A DNA stretch of 58,022 nucleotides from NCBI GenBank assembly GCA_019115845.1, contig DXCU01000061.1, positions 1 through 58,022 of the forward strand, written 5' to 3'. The notes beneath the pieces are model-generated. The model did no database searches. It had not been told where the DNA came from and saw nothing but the letters and a program-made list of their open reading frames with translations. The stretch's first letter is position 1. Each line of letters begins with the position of its first letter. The position numbers were made by a program, and so were the translations under genes. Below are positions 30,121 to 39,494 of the stretch, in pieces. The stretch is from Candidatus Rubneribacter avistercoris (GTDB lineage Bacteria; Actinomycetota; Coriobacteriia; Coriobacteriales; Eggerthellaceae).

Positions 30121-32304
30121 TTGGAGAACGAGCGCATCCATCCCGCGACATCCCGGCCGGCAACGCCCGCATCCGCGCCGCAAGCGCCCCCTGAGGCCTC
30201 GGACGACCCCGTGTTCGCCGCCGAGCAGCGCCACCTGGCCGAGGTCTACGCCAAGCTCCAGACTATGGCGCGCGATCTGGCGGCCAAGCTGGAGCAGAAC
30301 AGCCGCGATGCCGCCGCCGACAAGCTGGCCATGTGCGACGAGCTGTCGGTGAACCTGGCCAGCTATGCCGACGCCATGGAAACCTACGCCGACTTCGCTG
30401 CGGTCAACCGCGTGATCGACGCGTACAACATCTCCCAGAGCGTGGACGCCGAGAAGCTGGCCAGCATCGGCCTTCTGCTCGAGCAGCCCTACTTCGCCAA
30501 GATCGTCCTCCAGCTTTCCTCCGGCAACGAGCCGAAAGAGCTCTACCTTGGCGTGGCCGGCGTCTCGGACGACGCGTGCCGTCGCCTGGTGGTGGACTGG
30601 CGCTCGCCGGTGGCCGAGGTGTACTACAACCAAGACCTAGGCCCCACGTCCTATCGGGCCAACGGACGCACCATCCACGCGGACCTCAAGCTGCGCCGTC
30701 AGTTCGACGTGCGTCGCAACGTGCTGAACGCTTACTTCGACACCAGCGTGGCCATCCAGGATTCCCTGCTTTTAGCCTCGCTCTCCAAGCGCCGCAGCGC
30801 ACGGATGCGCGACATCACCGCCACCATCCAAAAAGAGCAGAACCAGGTCATACGTCACGAAGACGTCCCGGCTCTGCTGGTGAACGGCATCGCGGGAAGC
30901 GGCAAGACCTCCGTGCTCATGCAGCGCATCGCCTACCTGTTCTACCAGCGCCGCGACGATTTGGATCCCAGCCAGGTGTTCCTCATCACGCCGAACTCCG
31001 TGTTCAAACACTACGTGGCGAGCGTGCTGCCCGACTTGGGCGAGCGCAACCCCGAAACCCTCACCTGGGCCGATTTCCTGGAGCGCCTCATGCCCCTCGA
31101 CCGCACGGGCGGCTCCGCCGACGTGCCGCTTGCCCGCCTGGATCGCATAGACGAAGCGTGCGAAGGGCTTGCGCTCGAACAGCACGACTTCAAGGATGTG
31201 CGCGCCGGCGGCGACCGGCTGCTTTCCGTGGCGCAGATCACGCAGGTGGCCGGCAAGTTCGCGGGCACTCCCGTCGGCCCGCGCCTGATCACGCTTATGC
31301 GCGAGGAGCTGCTCAAGCGACTTGACGCCCGATGCAAGCAGATCGCGGGGACGGACGCGGTGCTCGACGAGCTATCGGCCATGACCCCCGACGAGCAGCT
31401 GGCGCGCTTCCATGAGACGTTCGACCCCAGCGACGAGGACGACGTGCGGCAACGGGCCCAGCAGTTCGTCGCGGAGCGCTACGCCGGGGCGCGCGAAGCC
31501 GTGGAAAACGACGACTGGCTGCGCATCGACCGCATAGGCATGCGGCTGCTTGGCGCGGAGAACCTGCTGCCGGTGGAATGGCTCTACGTGAAGATGGCGC
31601 TCACGGGGCTGGGCAACCCGGACGCGAAGTACGTGATGATAGACGAGGTGCAGGACTACACGACGGCCCAATTGGCCGTGCTGGCGCGCTATTTCCGCCG
31701 CGCGCGTTTCCTGCTCCTGGGGGACGAGAACCAGGCCATCAACCCGGGCACAGCTTCGTTTTCCGAGGTGCGGAAGCTGTTCGTGCAGGTGCGTGGCGCG
31801 TGCTCGGAGTGCCGCCTCATGACCAGCTACCGTTCCGCGCCCGAGATCACAGCGCTGTTCTCCGGCTTGCTCCCGGCCGACGAGCGCGGTCGTGTTTCGT
31901 CCATCCAGCGCGACGACGAGCCGCCGAGCATCGTGATCTGCAACGATGAGGAGCGTTGGGAGGCCGAACTGCGCCGTGCCGTGCGCGCCGCCGCCGAAGA
32001 GGACGGTCTGTCGGCGGTGATCGCCCCCGACGGCTATGCGGTGAGGCTGCTGCGCAAGCGGCTGGGCAGGGACGCTCCCGAGGTGGTGGACGCGCACGCC
32101 ACGCTGCCCGCGCAGGGCGTGGTGCTCACGTCGCTCAAGCTGGCGAAGGGGCTGGAGTTCGACCACGTCATCGTGCCCGATGCAAGCGAGCGCGTCTTTC
32201 CCGCAGACGATCTGTCGCGCCGCCGGCTCTACACCACCGCTTCGCGCGCCACCCGCCGCCTCACCATGCTCTCGCGCGGCCCTGTGACCCCTCTGCTTCC
32301 GTAG
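30121..32304 (+). CDS. HelD-like UvrD-superfamily helicase
   Basis: The 727-residue protein has an N-terminal helical region (1-90), then a superfamily 1 helicase core: Walker A GIAGSGKTSVLMQRIAYL (from Gly256), Walker B with DEVQD (from Asp508), LLLGDENQAINPG, and the C-terminal motif TSLKLAKGLEFDHVIV. This is the HelD pattern; HelD binds RNA polymerase and releases stalled complexes, and class II HelD of actinobacteria can confer rifampicin tolerance. The TTG at 30121 directly follows AAAGGAG; the frame upstream to 29980 runs over the terminator and promoter. Assignment as HelD rather than a DNA repair helicase rests on domain order. Confidence 0.82.
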   Translation: MENERIHPATSRPATPASAPQAPPEASDDPVFAAEQRHLAEVYAKLQTMARDLAAKLEQNSRDAAADKLAMCDELSVNLASYADAMETYADFAAVNRVIDAYNISQSVDAEKLASIGLLLEQPYFAKIVLQLSSGNEPKELYLGVAGVSDDACRRLVVDWRSPVAEVYYNQDLGPTSYRANGRTIHADLKLRRQFDVRRNVLNAYFDTSVAIQDSLLLASLSKRRSARMRDITATIQKEQNQVIRHEDVPALLVNGIAGSGKTSVLMQRIAYLFYQRRDDLDPSQVFLITPNSVFKHYVASVLPDLGERNPETLTWADFLERLMPLDRTGGSADVPLARLDRIDEACEGLALEQHDFKDVRAGGDRLLSVAQITQVAGKFAGTPVGPRLITLMREELLKRLDARCKQIAGTDAVLDELSAMTPDEQLARFHETFDPSDEDDVRQRAQQFVAERYAGAREAVENDDWLRIDRIGMRLLGAENLLPVEWLYVKMALTGLGNPDAKYVMIDEVQDYTTAQLAVLARYFRRARFLLLGDENQAINPGTASFSEVRKLFVQVRGACSECRLMTSYRSAPEITALFSGLLPADERGRVSSIQRDDEPPSIVICNDEERWEAELRRAVRAAAEEDGLSAVIAPDGYAVRLLRKRLGRDAPEVVDAHATLPAQGVVLTSLKLAKGLEFDHVIVPDASERVFPADDLSRRRLYTTASRATRRLTMLSRGPVTPLLP

Positions 32305-32433
32305 CGTCTGACAGCTGTCGCACGGAGGCGCGCATCCTGTTTTGCGCCGGCTCGGTTGTCGCCTTGAACGCGAGGCGCGCCTCGGGGCGGCAACCGGTGT
32401 GCCGGAATGCTGATCGCGGCGCAGATCGCCAGC

Positions 32434-33252
32434 TTAAAGCTCGTGCGCGATCTCGCAGGTCTTTCGCAGATGGTCGGCCAGGTAGGGAACGGCGAACCGA
32501 ACCGACCCCCGCCTGGATGCAACCACGATGCCGCTGTCGATGAGGCGCTTGCGGTATTTCTGGGCGTAGTCGCCCGTGACCCCCATGCGCTCCGCCACGT
32601 CTGCCATGCGGCTTTCGGCCTCGTCATGCGCCATGGCGGTCAGGAACAGTACGTCTTTGTCGGAAAGGGCGGCAAGCGTGGTGCCGCATACGTCGTTCTC
32701 GAAGCTCTCCTGCGCGCTTTCCAGAGCGGCCTGCGCCGTTTGCTCGCTCACGGAGCCGTCGTCCTCCGCGTACAGGACCATGCTGTGCCCCACCAATTGC
32801 AGCAGGTACGGGGATCCTTCGGTTGCCCGAGTCGCCCGTTTTCTGATGTCTGCGGAAACGGCGAGGCCAAGCTTTTTGAAGGAGCGGAGGAAGAACGCGT
32901 CCACGTCCGGCAAGGCAAGAGGTCCAAGCGTCACCTTGTTCGCGCGGTTCAGAAACGTCAGGACGTGGTCGTTCAGCGTGGCCGCGACGGCGGCGGGCAG
33001 CCCGGCCATGACCAGGGCAATGTTGGCTCCTTGTCCAACGAGCTCCTGATAGGCGGCCACAAGCTGTCTGATCTGCGGGTCGTTTCCCTGGATCTCGTCA
33101 ACCAGCACGAGGACGCCCTTGCCCTGCTCCGCCAACTGCTCGCACAGGCGGGAGAGCTTGTAGTGGAAGCTCTTCGATTCCTCGGCGTTGCGGCTGAACT
33201 GCAATCCCGCCGAAAAGCCCAGGGCTCCCACGCTGCCACCCGAAAGGCGCAC
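32434..33252 (-). pseudogene. N-terminally truncated AAA ATPase
   Basis: The 272-codon frame begins in the middle of an ORC/AAA-type ATPase: VLVLVDEIQG is the Walker B strand (near residue 50), followed by ELVGQGANIALVMAGLP, FLNRANKVTLGPL and a C-terminal winged-helix region (about 190-272). The Walker A half, some 80-100 residues, is missing. Coding similarity continues upstream to about 33300 (LLEKVQDDGERFVKERSVRLSGG in frame) and then meets a TAG and a polypyrimidine tract. Only a GTG at 33252 is available as start. It is most likely a decayed gene; relatives often accompany toxin-like or defence loci. Confidence 0.65.
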
Positions 33253-33307
33253 GGAGCGCTCTTTGACGAAGCGCTCCCCGTCGTCTTGGACTTTCTCTAA
33301 TAACCTT

Positions 33308-33351
33308 GTCCTTTCCTTTTTTTCCTATTCTTTCCTTTTTTTCCTTTCTGT
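33308..33351. repeat. Polypyrimidine tract with near-mirror repeat
   Basis: About 44 bp of almost pure C/T contain two direct copies of CTTTCCTTTTTTTCC and read nearly the same backwards. Such mirror-symmetric polypyrimidine tracts can form triplex (H-) DNA. The tract sits at the truncated end of the ATPase gene; the rest of the gap to 33519 shows a GGGAGATCAC direct repeat near 33490 but no gene. Confidence 0.7.
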
Positions 33352-33519
33352 CAAGGGAGGCGCGCGATTGCGGGGCGGTGCTTGCACCCGCACCCCTCCT
33401 GCGCGCCCCTCTGTGCGTTTGCGGGAGAGCGCGCGCCAGACCACTCGGGGAATGCTATGATGCTCCGTACACCAAACGCATGGATCACGGGAGATCACGG
33501 GAGAAAGGGCGGGGTAGCT

Positions 33520-34875
33520 ATGCTCTTGTGCGCACAGTACGTTCTTCCCATCACGTCCGAGCCGCTGCAGCATGGCGCGGTGCTCGTTCGCGACGGCGCC
33601 ATTCGCGACATCGGCACGACCGACATGCTCAAGCTGCGCTATCCCGACGAGGAAGTCGTCGACTTCGGCATAGCGGCCATCATGCCCGGCCTCATCGACC
33701 TCCACACCCACCTCGAGAACGCGGTCATGCGCGGCATCGTCCACGACGTCCCCTACACCACGTGGATCATGTCCATCATGGAGAAAAGCGCGAAGATGGA
33801 CGTGGGAGATTGGTACGACTCGGCCATCCTGGGCGGTTTGGAGGCTCTTTCGAGCGGCATAACCACGGTGGCCGACATCACCGCCACCGGAGCGGCCTGC
33901 ACGGCCACGCAGAAGCTGGGCATGCGCGGGGTCATCTACCGCGAGGTGGGCTCCATGGACAAGCGCCGCGTGGACTACGCCATGCGCCTGGCCGAGAACG
34001 ACATCATGCACTGGCGCGAGGAGGTTGACGGCGACCGCATCACCATCGGCATCGCGCCGGCGGCCATGTACGTGTGCCATCCCTCCGTGTTCGGCAAGGT
34101 GTCCGAGTTCGCCCGCCGCGAGAACGTCCCCGTGGCCATGCACATGGCGGGCAACCGCGAGGAGTACAACTTCATCAAGTACGGCTCATCTCCGTTCGCC
34201 GTGCACACGATGGACCAGAAACGCGGCTTCGTGGAGATCCCGCCGTGGCTTCCCACAGGAACGACGCCCGTGCGCTACGCGCTGAACTGGGGCGCGTTCG
34301 AATCCGACAACGTGCTGGCCATCCATTGCGTGCACGTGGACGACAAGGACATCAAGAAGCTGAGGGAATACGACGTGGCCGTGGCCGTGTGCCCCCGCTG
34401 CAACGCGCAGCTGGGCATGGGCGTGGCTCCCATCAACGAGTTCCTCCGCGCCGGCTTGCGCATGGGCTTGGGCACCGACTCGCCCGCCGCCACCGATTCC
34501 ACCGACCTGCTCATCGACATGCGCATAGGCATGCTGGTCCAGCGCGCGGTGAACGTGGGGACCTTCCTGGATTCGCAGACCATGCTGGAGATGGCCACCA
34601 TCGGCGCTGCCCGGGCGCTTAAGCTGGACGACAAGATAGGGTCGCTTGAAGTGGGCAAACGCGCCGACATTGTGGCCATCGACCTGTCCGGCTCCCATCA
34701 GACGCCCACCACCGAGCCGGTGTCGGCCATCGTGGGCGGCACGAGCGGGGCCGACGTGCTCATGACCATGGTGGACGGCTCCATCCTGTACGAGAAGAAC
34801 AAGTGGAACGTGGGCGTGGAGGTTGCGAAGAACATCGCCCGCGTCATCGAGATCCGCGGCAAGCTGAGGGCGTAG
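33520..34875 (+). CDS. Amidohydrolase family protein (MtaD/SsnA-like deaminase)
   Basis: The 451-residue metal-dependent amidohydrolase has VVDFGIAAIMPGLIDLHTHLE with the His-x-His metal ligands, a later His in AIHCVHVD, and GLGTDSPAATDSTDLL with the metal-ligand Asp. The C-terminal GSLEVGKRADIVAIDL closes the beta-sandwich. Members deaminate 5'-methylthioadenosine/S-adenosylhomocysteine, guanine, or related N-heterocycles. The substrate cannot be set from the sequence. The ATG at 33520 follows a GGGCGGGG site; the longer frame has no homology. The small membrane gene follows 3 bp later. Confidence 0.85.
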   Translation: MLLCAQYVLPITSEPLQHGAVLVRDGAIRDIGTTDMLKLRYPDEEVVDFGIAAIMPGLIDLHTHLENAVMRGIVHDVPYTTWIMSIMEKSAKMDVGDWYDSAILGGLEALSSGITTVADITATGAACTATQKLGMRGVIYREVGSMDKRRVDYAMRLAENDIMHWREEVDGDRITIGIAPAAMYVCHPSVFGKVSEFARRENVPVAMHMAGNREEYNFIKYGSSPFAVHTMDQKRGFVEIPPWLPTGTTPVRYALNWGAFESDNVLAIHCVHVDDKDIKKLREYDVAVAVCPRCNAQLGMGVAPINEFLRAGLRMGLGTDSPAATDSTDLLIDMRIGMLVQRAVNVGTFLDSQTMLEMATIGAARALKLDDKIGSLEVGKRADIVAIDLSGSHQTPTTEPVSAIVGGTSGADVLMTMVDGSILYEKNKWNVGVEVAKNIARVIEIRGKLRA

Positions 34876-34878
34876 ACC

Positions 34879-35079
34879 ATGACCAAGAAACAGAAGCTCA
34901 CGGCCAAGCAGAAAAGCGAGCGCATCAAGGCGGCGCAGGAGCGCGAACAGCGCGAGAAGGAGCGTCGCGCGGCGGCCGAGAAAACCAAGAAGGTGTTCAC
35001 CGTGGTGGTGTGCGTCATCTTGGTGCTGGCGCTGGGCATTCCCACGGTGGCGCTGGCGTTCTTGAACGGCGGCGCGTAG
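34879..35079 (+). CDS. Small single-pass membrane protein
   Basis: The 66-residue protein has a strongly charged, probably coiled-coil N-terminus (about 1-38, rich in Lys, Glu and Arg) and one C-terminal transmembrane helix (VFTVVVCVILVLALGIPTVALAFL). It is likely a membrane-anchored cytoplasmic helix. It is transcribed with the amidohydrolase. I do not recognise it by name. About 205 bp of GC-rich, internally repetitive sequence without a gene follow before tatA. Confidence 0.7.
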   Translation: MTKKQKLTAKQKSERIKAAQEREQREKERRAAAEKTKKVFTVVVCVILVLALGIPTVALAFLNGGA

Positions 35080-35338
35080 GGCGCGCGGGCTTTCGGGCGG
35101 CTTGGGCGCGCGGGCCCTCGGGTGCTTCGAGCGCGCCAACGTCTCGGTAGCATCGGGCGTGCTGGGCGTTTCGGACGTGTCGGGGACGTCGAGCGTGCTG
35201 GGCGCTTCGGCGCGATTTTGCCGGTTTTTGCCGTGACGGGCACTCCTTCGGCGCGCACGGGCTTCGTTGTGCTAGTATGATTCGGTGCGCGTTCAGGCGC
35301 ATATGCAAGAACGGATAGACCGCGCAAAGGGGTTTGCT

Positions 35339-36319
35339 TTGTTTGGAATCGGTGGATTCGAGCTGTTCCTCATTCTGCTGTTCGGGTTCCTCATCTTCGG
35401 GCCCGACAAGCTGCCGGCTATGGCAAAGACGCTGGGGAAGGCCATCAACAAGTTCAGAAGCGCTCAAGAGGAGATGAACAAGGTCATCAAGACCGAGGTG
35501 TACGACCCGGACTCCGACGAGCCGTTCAAGAATCCGTTGGAGGCGCTGTCGAAGGTGGCCGACGGAGACAAGAAGGCCGAGAAGACCGAGAGCTTCTCGG
35601 AGCGCAAGGCGCGCTACGACAAGGAGCGGGCCGCAAAGCGGGCCGCCGAGGCCGAGAAAGCCGAGAAGGCCCAGGGCGAAGCTGACGAGAAGAAGCCGGT
35701 GGCAACCGCGACGGCAACTGCGGCTGCGACGGCGTCCAAGGCCGCCGCCAAGCCGGCCGCGTCGTCCGCCGCCAAGCCCAAGCCGTCTCCCAGCGAGTTG
35801 TACGGCACGAAGCCTGCGGCCAAGAAGCCGGCCGCCGCATCGTCCGCGCCCGCTGGCGACAAGCCTGCCGAGAAAAAGCCCGCGGCGACTTCCGCCGCCA
35901 AGCCCGCATCCGCGAAGCCTGCGGCCACGGCCGCCAAGCCCGCAGCCGGAAAGAGCGCCGCTGCGGCTCCCAAGCCGGCAGCTGCGAAACCCGCTTCCAG
36001 CACGGCCCCCAAGCCTGCGGCGACGTCGACGGCCTCCAAGCCCGCAGCCTCCAAGCCCGCTGCGACGGCTTCCAAGTCGGCACCCTCCAAGCCCGCAGCC
36101 GCGAAGTCTGCGGCGAGCAAGCCCGCGGCTTCCAAACCTGCCCCAGCCAAGAAGCCGGCCGCCAAGAAGGCCGCGCCCAAGACCGACGCGGAGAAAGCGG
36201 CCGCCCGCTCGGCCGCCGCGAAGAAGGCCGCCGCAACGCGTGCCGCCAACAGGAAGGCCGCCGAGGCCGCCAAGGCCGCGGAAGCCGCCAAATCCACGAC
36301 CGACGGGAAAGGGGAGTAA
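35339..36319 (+). CDS. tatA: Twin-arginine translocase TatA/TatB with long Lys/Ala/Pro tail
   Basis: The N-terminus is TatA/B: FGIGGFELFLILLFGFLIFGPDKLPAMAKTLGKAINKF gives the short membrane helix, the F-G-P hinge and the amphipathic helix. Residues 70-110 are charged, and from about residue 125 to 327 the protein is a low-complexity repeat of AAKPAA/SKPAA-type units, like a histone H1 tail. Normal TatA or TatB proteins have 60-180 residues. The protein should form the export pore with the adjacent TatC. The TTG at 35339 is chosen: AAAGGGG lies 6 bp upstream and relatives start MFGIG; the frame extends to 35285. tatC follows 3 bp later. Confidence 0.88.
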   Translation: MFGIGGFELFLILLFGFLIFGPDKLPAMAKTLGKAINKFRSAQEEMNKVIKTEVYDPDSDEPFKNPLEALSKVADGDKKAEKTESFSERKARYDKERAAKRAAEAEKAEKAQGEADEKKPVATATATAAATASKAAAKPAASSAAKPKPSPSELYGTKPAAKKPAAASSAPAGDKPAEKKPAATSAAKPASAKPAATAAKPAAGKSAAAAPKPAAAKPASSTAPKPAATSTASKPAASKPAATASKSAPSKPAAAKSAASKPAASKPAPAKKPAAKKAAPKTDAEKAAARSAAAKKAAATRAANRKAAEAAKAAEAAKSTTDGKGE

Positions 36320-36322
36320 GCC

Positions 36323-37144
36323 ATGCCTATCGGACCGGCGCGCATGCCCTTGTTCGACCATCTGGGCGAGCTCCGCATGCGCCTTGTGCGCATCATCGCC
36401 TGCCTCGTCGTGGGCGTGATCGTGTTCTACCTGGCCTCGGACACCATCGGCCAGTTCCTGCTGGAACCCATCAAAAACTACATTCCGCAAGACGAGACCG
36501 GCGCCGCCACCACGATAGCCTTGGATCCGTTCGAGGGTTTCTCCACCCGGTTCAAGATCTCCATCTGGTCCGCCATCGTCGCCTGCGCCCCGGTCATCCT
36601 CTGGCAGATCCTCGCGTTCTTCCTGCCGGCGCTCAAGCCCAACGAGCGCAAGTGGTTCATCCCCACGTTCGCCGCGGCCGTTGCGCTGTTCGTGTTCGGC
36701 ACGGTGTTCTGCTATCTGATCATCCTCGATCCGGCTTTCCAATGGCTGACGGATCAGGCCGCCGGCTTCGGCACCGTTGCTCCGCGCATGTCCACCTACA
36801 TCGACACCATCATCAAGTTCGAGCTTGCCTTCGGGTTTGCGTTCGAGCTGCCGTTGGTGGTGTTTTACCTGGTCATCTTCGATGTCATTCCCTACAAGAA
36901 GCTGCGTGGCAGCTGGCGGACGGTGTATGTGGCGCTCATGGTCATCTCGGCCATGGCCACGCCGGACGCCTCGCCGGTCACCATGCTGCTCATGTTCGCG
37001 GCTTTGATAGCCCTGTACGAGATAAGCCTGCTCATGGCGCGCATCGTTTTGAGCAAGCGCATCAAGAAGCAGACGGAGGATCTTGAGCGCGAAGAGGCGG
37101 AGGAGGCCGCAGAGGCGCAGGCCGCCAAGAAAAAGAAGAAGTAG
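36323..37144 (+). CDS. tatC: Twin-arginine translocase TatC
   Basis: The 273-residue protein has six membrane helices and TatC signatures: MPLFDHLGELRMRLVR at the N-terminus with the conserved Glu, FKISIWSAIVACAPVILWQILAFFLPAL, FELAFGFAFELPLVV, and SAMATPDASPVTMLLMF. A Lys/Glu-rich cytoplasmic tail follows. TatC recognises the twin-arginine signal peptides of folded, cofactor-loaded proteins, here most obviously the two flavoproteins at 39495 and 44485. It is co-transcribed with tatA and followed by a terminator. Confidence 0.95.
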   Translation: MPIGPARMPLFDHLGELRMRLVRIIACLVVGVIVFYLASDTIGQFLLEPIKNYIPQDETGAATTIALDPFEGFSTRFKISIWSAIVACAPVILWQILAFFLPALKPNERKWFIPTFAAAVALFVFGTVFCYLIILDPAFQWLTDQAAGFGTVAPRMSTYIDTIIKFELAFGFAFELPLVVFYLVIFDVIPYKKLRGSWRTVYVALMVISAMATPDASPVTMLLMFAALIALYEISLLMARIVLSKRIKKQTEDLEREEAEEAAEAQAAKKKKK

Positions 37145-37191
37145 GCGGAAGCGGGGCGCGCCGCATGCGCGGTTGCGCCCGGTTGCCGAGG

Positions 37192-37223
37192 ACGGCCCGT
37201 CGCTGGTTGCGGCGGGCCGTTTG
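37192..37223 (+). terminator. Terminator after tatC
   Basis: ACGGCCCG (37192-37199) and CGGGCCGT (37213-37220) form the stem, extended inward by one mismatch, followed by TTT. Confidence 0.55.
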
Positions 37224-37328
37224 CGTATTCCGGGTGACGTTCGCCCTGCGCCGCGCCATCTTAGGCGCGTTCGGTCCGGCCGTTCGGCTACCATGGGTGC
37301 GAACGGGAATCGGGTGCGAAGGAGCGGC

Positions 37329-37697
37329 ATGCACGAACTAGGGATCATGACCGGGGTGATGGAGACGGTCGAGGCGTCGGCGCGGCAGGCCGGGGCGACG
37401 AGCGTCCTCAAAGTGAGCCTGTCGGTGGGCGAGATGACCGAGGCCATCAAAGACGCGCTGGAGTTCGCGTTCGAGGCCCTGTCGGAGGGCACGCTGTGCG
37501 AGGGCGCGGAGCTTGCGATAACCATGGTGCGGCCGAAGAGCCGCTGCTTGGAATGCGGCGCCGAGTTCGAGCACGACCGTTTCCATCTGCTGTGCCCGGA
37601 ATGCGGCGGCTTCGCCACCGAGCTCATAGCCGGCCGCGAACTGCAAATAGACAGCATCGAAGTGGATATTCCGGATGACGAGGAAGGCGAGGGGTAA
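37329..37697 (+). CDS. hypA: Hydrogenase nickel-insertion protein HypA
   Basis: The 122-residue protein starts MHELGIMTGVMETVEASARQ, with the N-terminal Met-His-Glu that binds nickel in HypA, and has a zinc site of two Cys-x2-Cys pairs (CLECG near 77 and CPECGG near 93). HypA delivers nickel to [NiFe]-hydrogenase precursors with HypB. The ATG at 37329 has AAGGAG upstream; the frame extends to 37083 inside tatC. hypB follows 3 bp later. No hydrogenase structural gene is in the window. Confidence 0.93.
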   Translation: MHELGIMTGVMETVEASARQAGATSVLKVSLSVGEMTEAIKDALEFAFEALSEGTLCEGAELAITMVRPKSRCLECGAEFEHDRFHLLCPECGGFATELIAGRELQIDSIEVDIPDDEEGEG

Positions 37698-37700
37698 CCC

Positions 37701-38354
37701 ATGCAGATTGATCTCAAGCAGCCCATCCTGCAGAAAAACGACGAGCTGGCCGCCGAGCTGCGCGCGCGATTCGCCGAGCATCACGTGTTCGTGCTCGACC
37801 TTTTGGCCAGCCCCGGGTCGGGCAAGACGTCCACCATCCTGGCCACCATCGACGCGCTGCGCGACGAGTTCAACATCGCCGTCATCGAAGGCGACATCGC
37901 CAGCAACGTGGACGCTGAGAAGATCAAGGCCCAGGGCATTGCCGCCGTGCAGATCAACACGGGCGGCGCGTGCCATCTGGAGAGCGCCATGATCAAGCGG
38001 GCCGTGGACGCGCTGGATCTGGAGCGGCTCGATCTCATCATCGTGGAGAACGTGGGCAACCTGGTGTGCCCCACGGACTTCGATCTGGGAGAGAACGCCA
38101 AGGTGATGATCCTGTCGGTGCCCGAGGGCCATGACAAACCACTCAAGTATCCCGGCGTGTTCCAGGTGGCCGAGGCCGTGGTGCTCAACAAGGTGGACAC
38201 CATGTCCGTGTTCGACTTCGATCGCGAGGCGTTCGATGCGTCCGTGCGCCAGCTGAACCCGACCGCGCCCATCTTCCCCATCGCCGCCACGAAGGGCGAG
38301 GGCGTGGAGGAATGGGCCGAGTGGCTGGCCGAGCGCATCCGGGAGATCCAGTAG
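37701..38354 (+). CDS. hypB: Hydrogenase nickel-insertion GTPase HypB
   Basis: The protein has 217 residues, the core HypB/UreG-type GTPase: P-loop LLASPGSGKTSTIL (about 33-46), the metal-site GDIASNVDAEKI and NTGGACHLESAMI with its Cys-His, ENVGNLVCP, and base-recognition NKVD. It lacks the His-rich or Cys-x2-Cys N-terminal nickel-storage extension present in some HypB proteins. GTP hydrolysis drives nickel transfer with HypA. It is followed at once (1 bp) by nadE. Confidence 0.93.
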   Translation: MQIDLKQPILQKNDELAAELRARFAEHHVFVLDLLASPGSGKTSTILATIDALRDEFNIAVIEGDIASNVDAEKIKAQGIAAVQINTGGACHLESAMIKRAVDALDLERLDLIIVENVGNLVCPTDFDLGENAKVMILSVPEGHDKPLKYPGVFQVAEAVVLNKVDTMSVFDFDREAFDASVRQLNPTAPIFPIAATKGEGVEEWAEWLAERIREIQ

Positions 38355-38355
38355 C

Positions 38356-39174
38356 ATGCGGGCCGACGAGCGTTACGACGCGTGCGTCCATGCGTTGCGA
38401 GGCTTCGTGCGGGAGGCCGGGTTCTCCCAGGTGGTGATCGGGTTGTCGGGGGGCCTCGACTCGTCGGTGACGGCTGCCATGTGCGTTGACGCGCTGGGGG
38501 CCGAATGCGTGCACGGCGTGCTGTTGCCGGGGCCGTATTCCAGCGACCACTCGGTGACGGATGCGCAGGATCTGGCCGACAACCTGGGCATCCAGGCACA
38601 GACCGTGTCCATACGCGAGCCGTACGAGGCGTTTGCGCGCGCGCTTGCGCCGGCGTGCGGCGGCGAGCTTTCAGGTTTGGCGGCCGAGAACACGCAGGCG
38701 CGCTGCCGCATGGTGTGCCTCATGGCGCTGTCGAACGCGCACGGCTGGATGCTGGTGAACACCGGCAACAAAAGCGAGGCCATGATGGGCTACTCCACGC
38801 TCTACGGCGACACGGCCGGCGCGTTCGCCCCTATCGGCGGGCTGTACAAGACCGACGTGTACGAGGTGGCCCGCTGGCGCAACGAACAGGCCCGCGCGGA
38901 GGGGCAGGTGCCGCCCATTCCCGAGCACGTGCTCGTCAAGCCGCCGAGCGCAGAGCTTTCACCTGGTCAAGAAGACGAGAAGAGCCTGGGGATCGATTAC
39001 GCCACGCTCGATGCGCTGCTTGTGGCGCACGTGGAGCGCGGTCTGGGCGCCGAGGCGCTGGAGGCGGCCGGCTTTGCCCGCTGCGACGTGGATCGCGTGC
39101 TGACCACGGTGCGCGCGACCGCGTTCAAGCGCGCCCTGGAGCCTCCGTTTCCCGACGCGCCGTTCTACGGGTAA
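38356..39174 (+). CDS. nadE: NAD+ synthetase NadE (ammonia-dependent type)
   Basis: The 272-residue protein has the PP-loop ATP site GLSGGLDSSVTAA near residue 30, NTGNKSEAMMGYSTLYGD, the GLYKTDVYEVARW helix and KPPSAELSPGQEDEKSLGIDY. It lacks a glutaminase domain, so it should amidate nicotinic acid adenine dinucleotide using ammonia. It is tightly linked to hypAB (1 bp) although functionally unrelated, probably only sharing the transcript. Confidence 0.92.
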   Translation: MRADERYDACVHALRGFVREAGFSQVVIGLSGGLDSSVTAAMCVDALGAECVHGVLLPGPYSSDHSVTDAQDLADNLGIQAQTVSIREPYEAFARALAPACGGELSGLAAENTQARCRMVCLMALSNAHGWMLVNTGNKSEAMMGYSTLYGDTAGAFAPIGGLYKTDVYEVARWRNEQARAEGQVPPIPEHVLVKPPSAELSPGQEDEKSLGIDYATLDALLVAHVERGLGAEALEAAGFARCDVDRVLTTVRATAFKRALEPPFPDAPFYG

Positions 39175-39494
39175 GCGCCGCGCGGGCGCGCGCACGCGGC
39201 GTTGGCCGACCCCCTCGCGTCGGCGGCGCGTCCGCGTTGCCGGGCTTTGCGTGCGGCAGGGCGTGGCTTTAGGGCGACGCGACGCGAAGGCGCGAACGCC
39301 TCAGCGTGGCGAGGGGGCGCTCGGTGCCCAAGGGAGTGCCTTGCGGCGCTTCCCGGGCAGGGGCGTCCTCCTTGCACGCCCCTTTGCGAAGATTGCGTGA
39401 CGGCAGGGTGCGAGGCCGGCTCGCATGCGTCGCGCGTCCTTATACTCTGGGGCGTGTGCTCGAACATGCCAATGAGGAAAGGAGCCCTGTCGCC
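39175..39494 (+). promoter_or_regulatory. Upstream region of the first Tat flavoprotein
   Basis: This 320-bp gap has no gene. A probable -10 TATACT lies at 39441-39446, about 50 bp before the ATG; a recognisable -35 is lacking, so an activator may be needed. The sequence is very GC-rich with several short inverted repeats. Confidence 0.45.

Noticed and set aside
33382..33519. Upstream extension of the amidohydrolase frame
   Set aside because: The extra 46 residues have no homology and the ATG at 33520 gives the normal family N-terminus.
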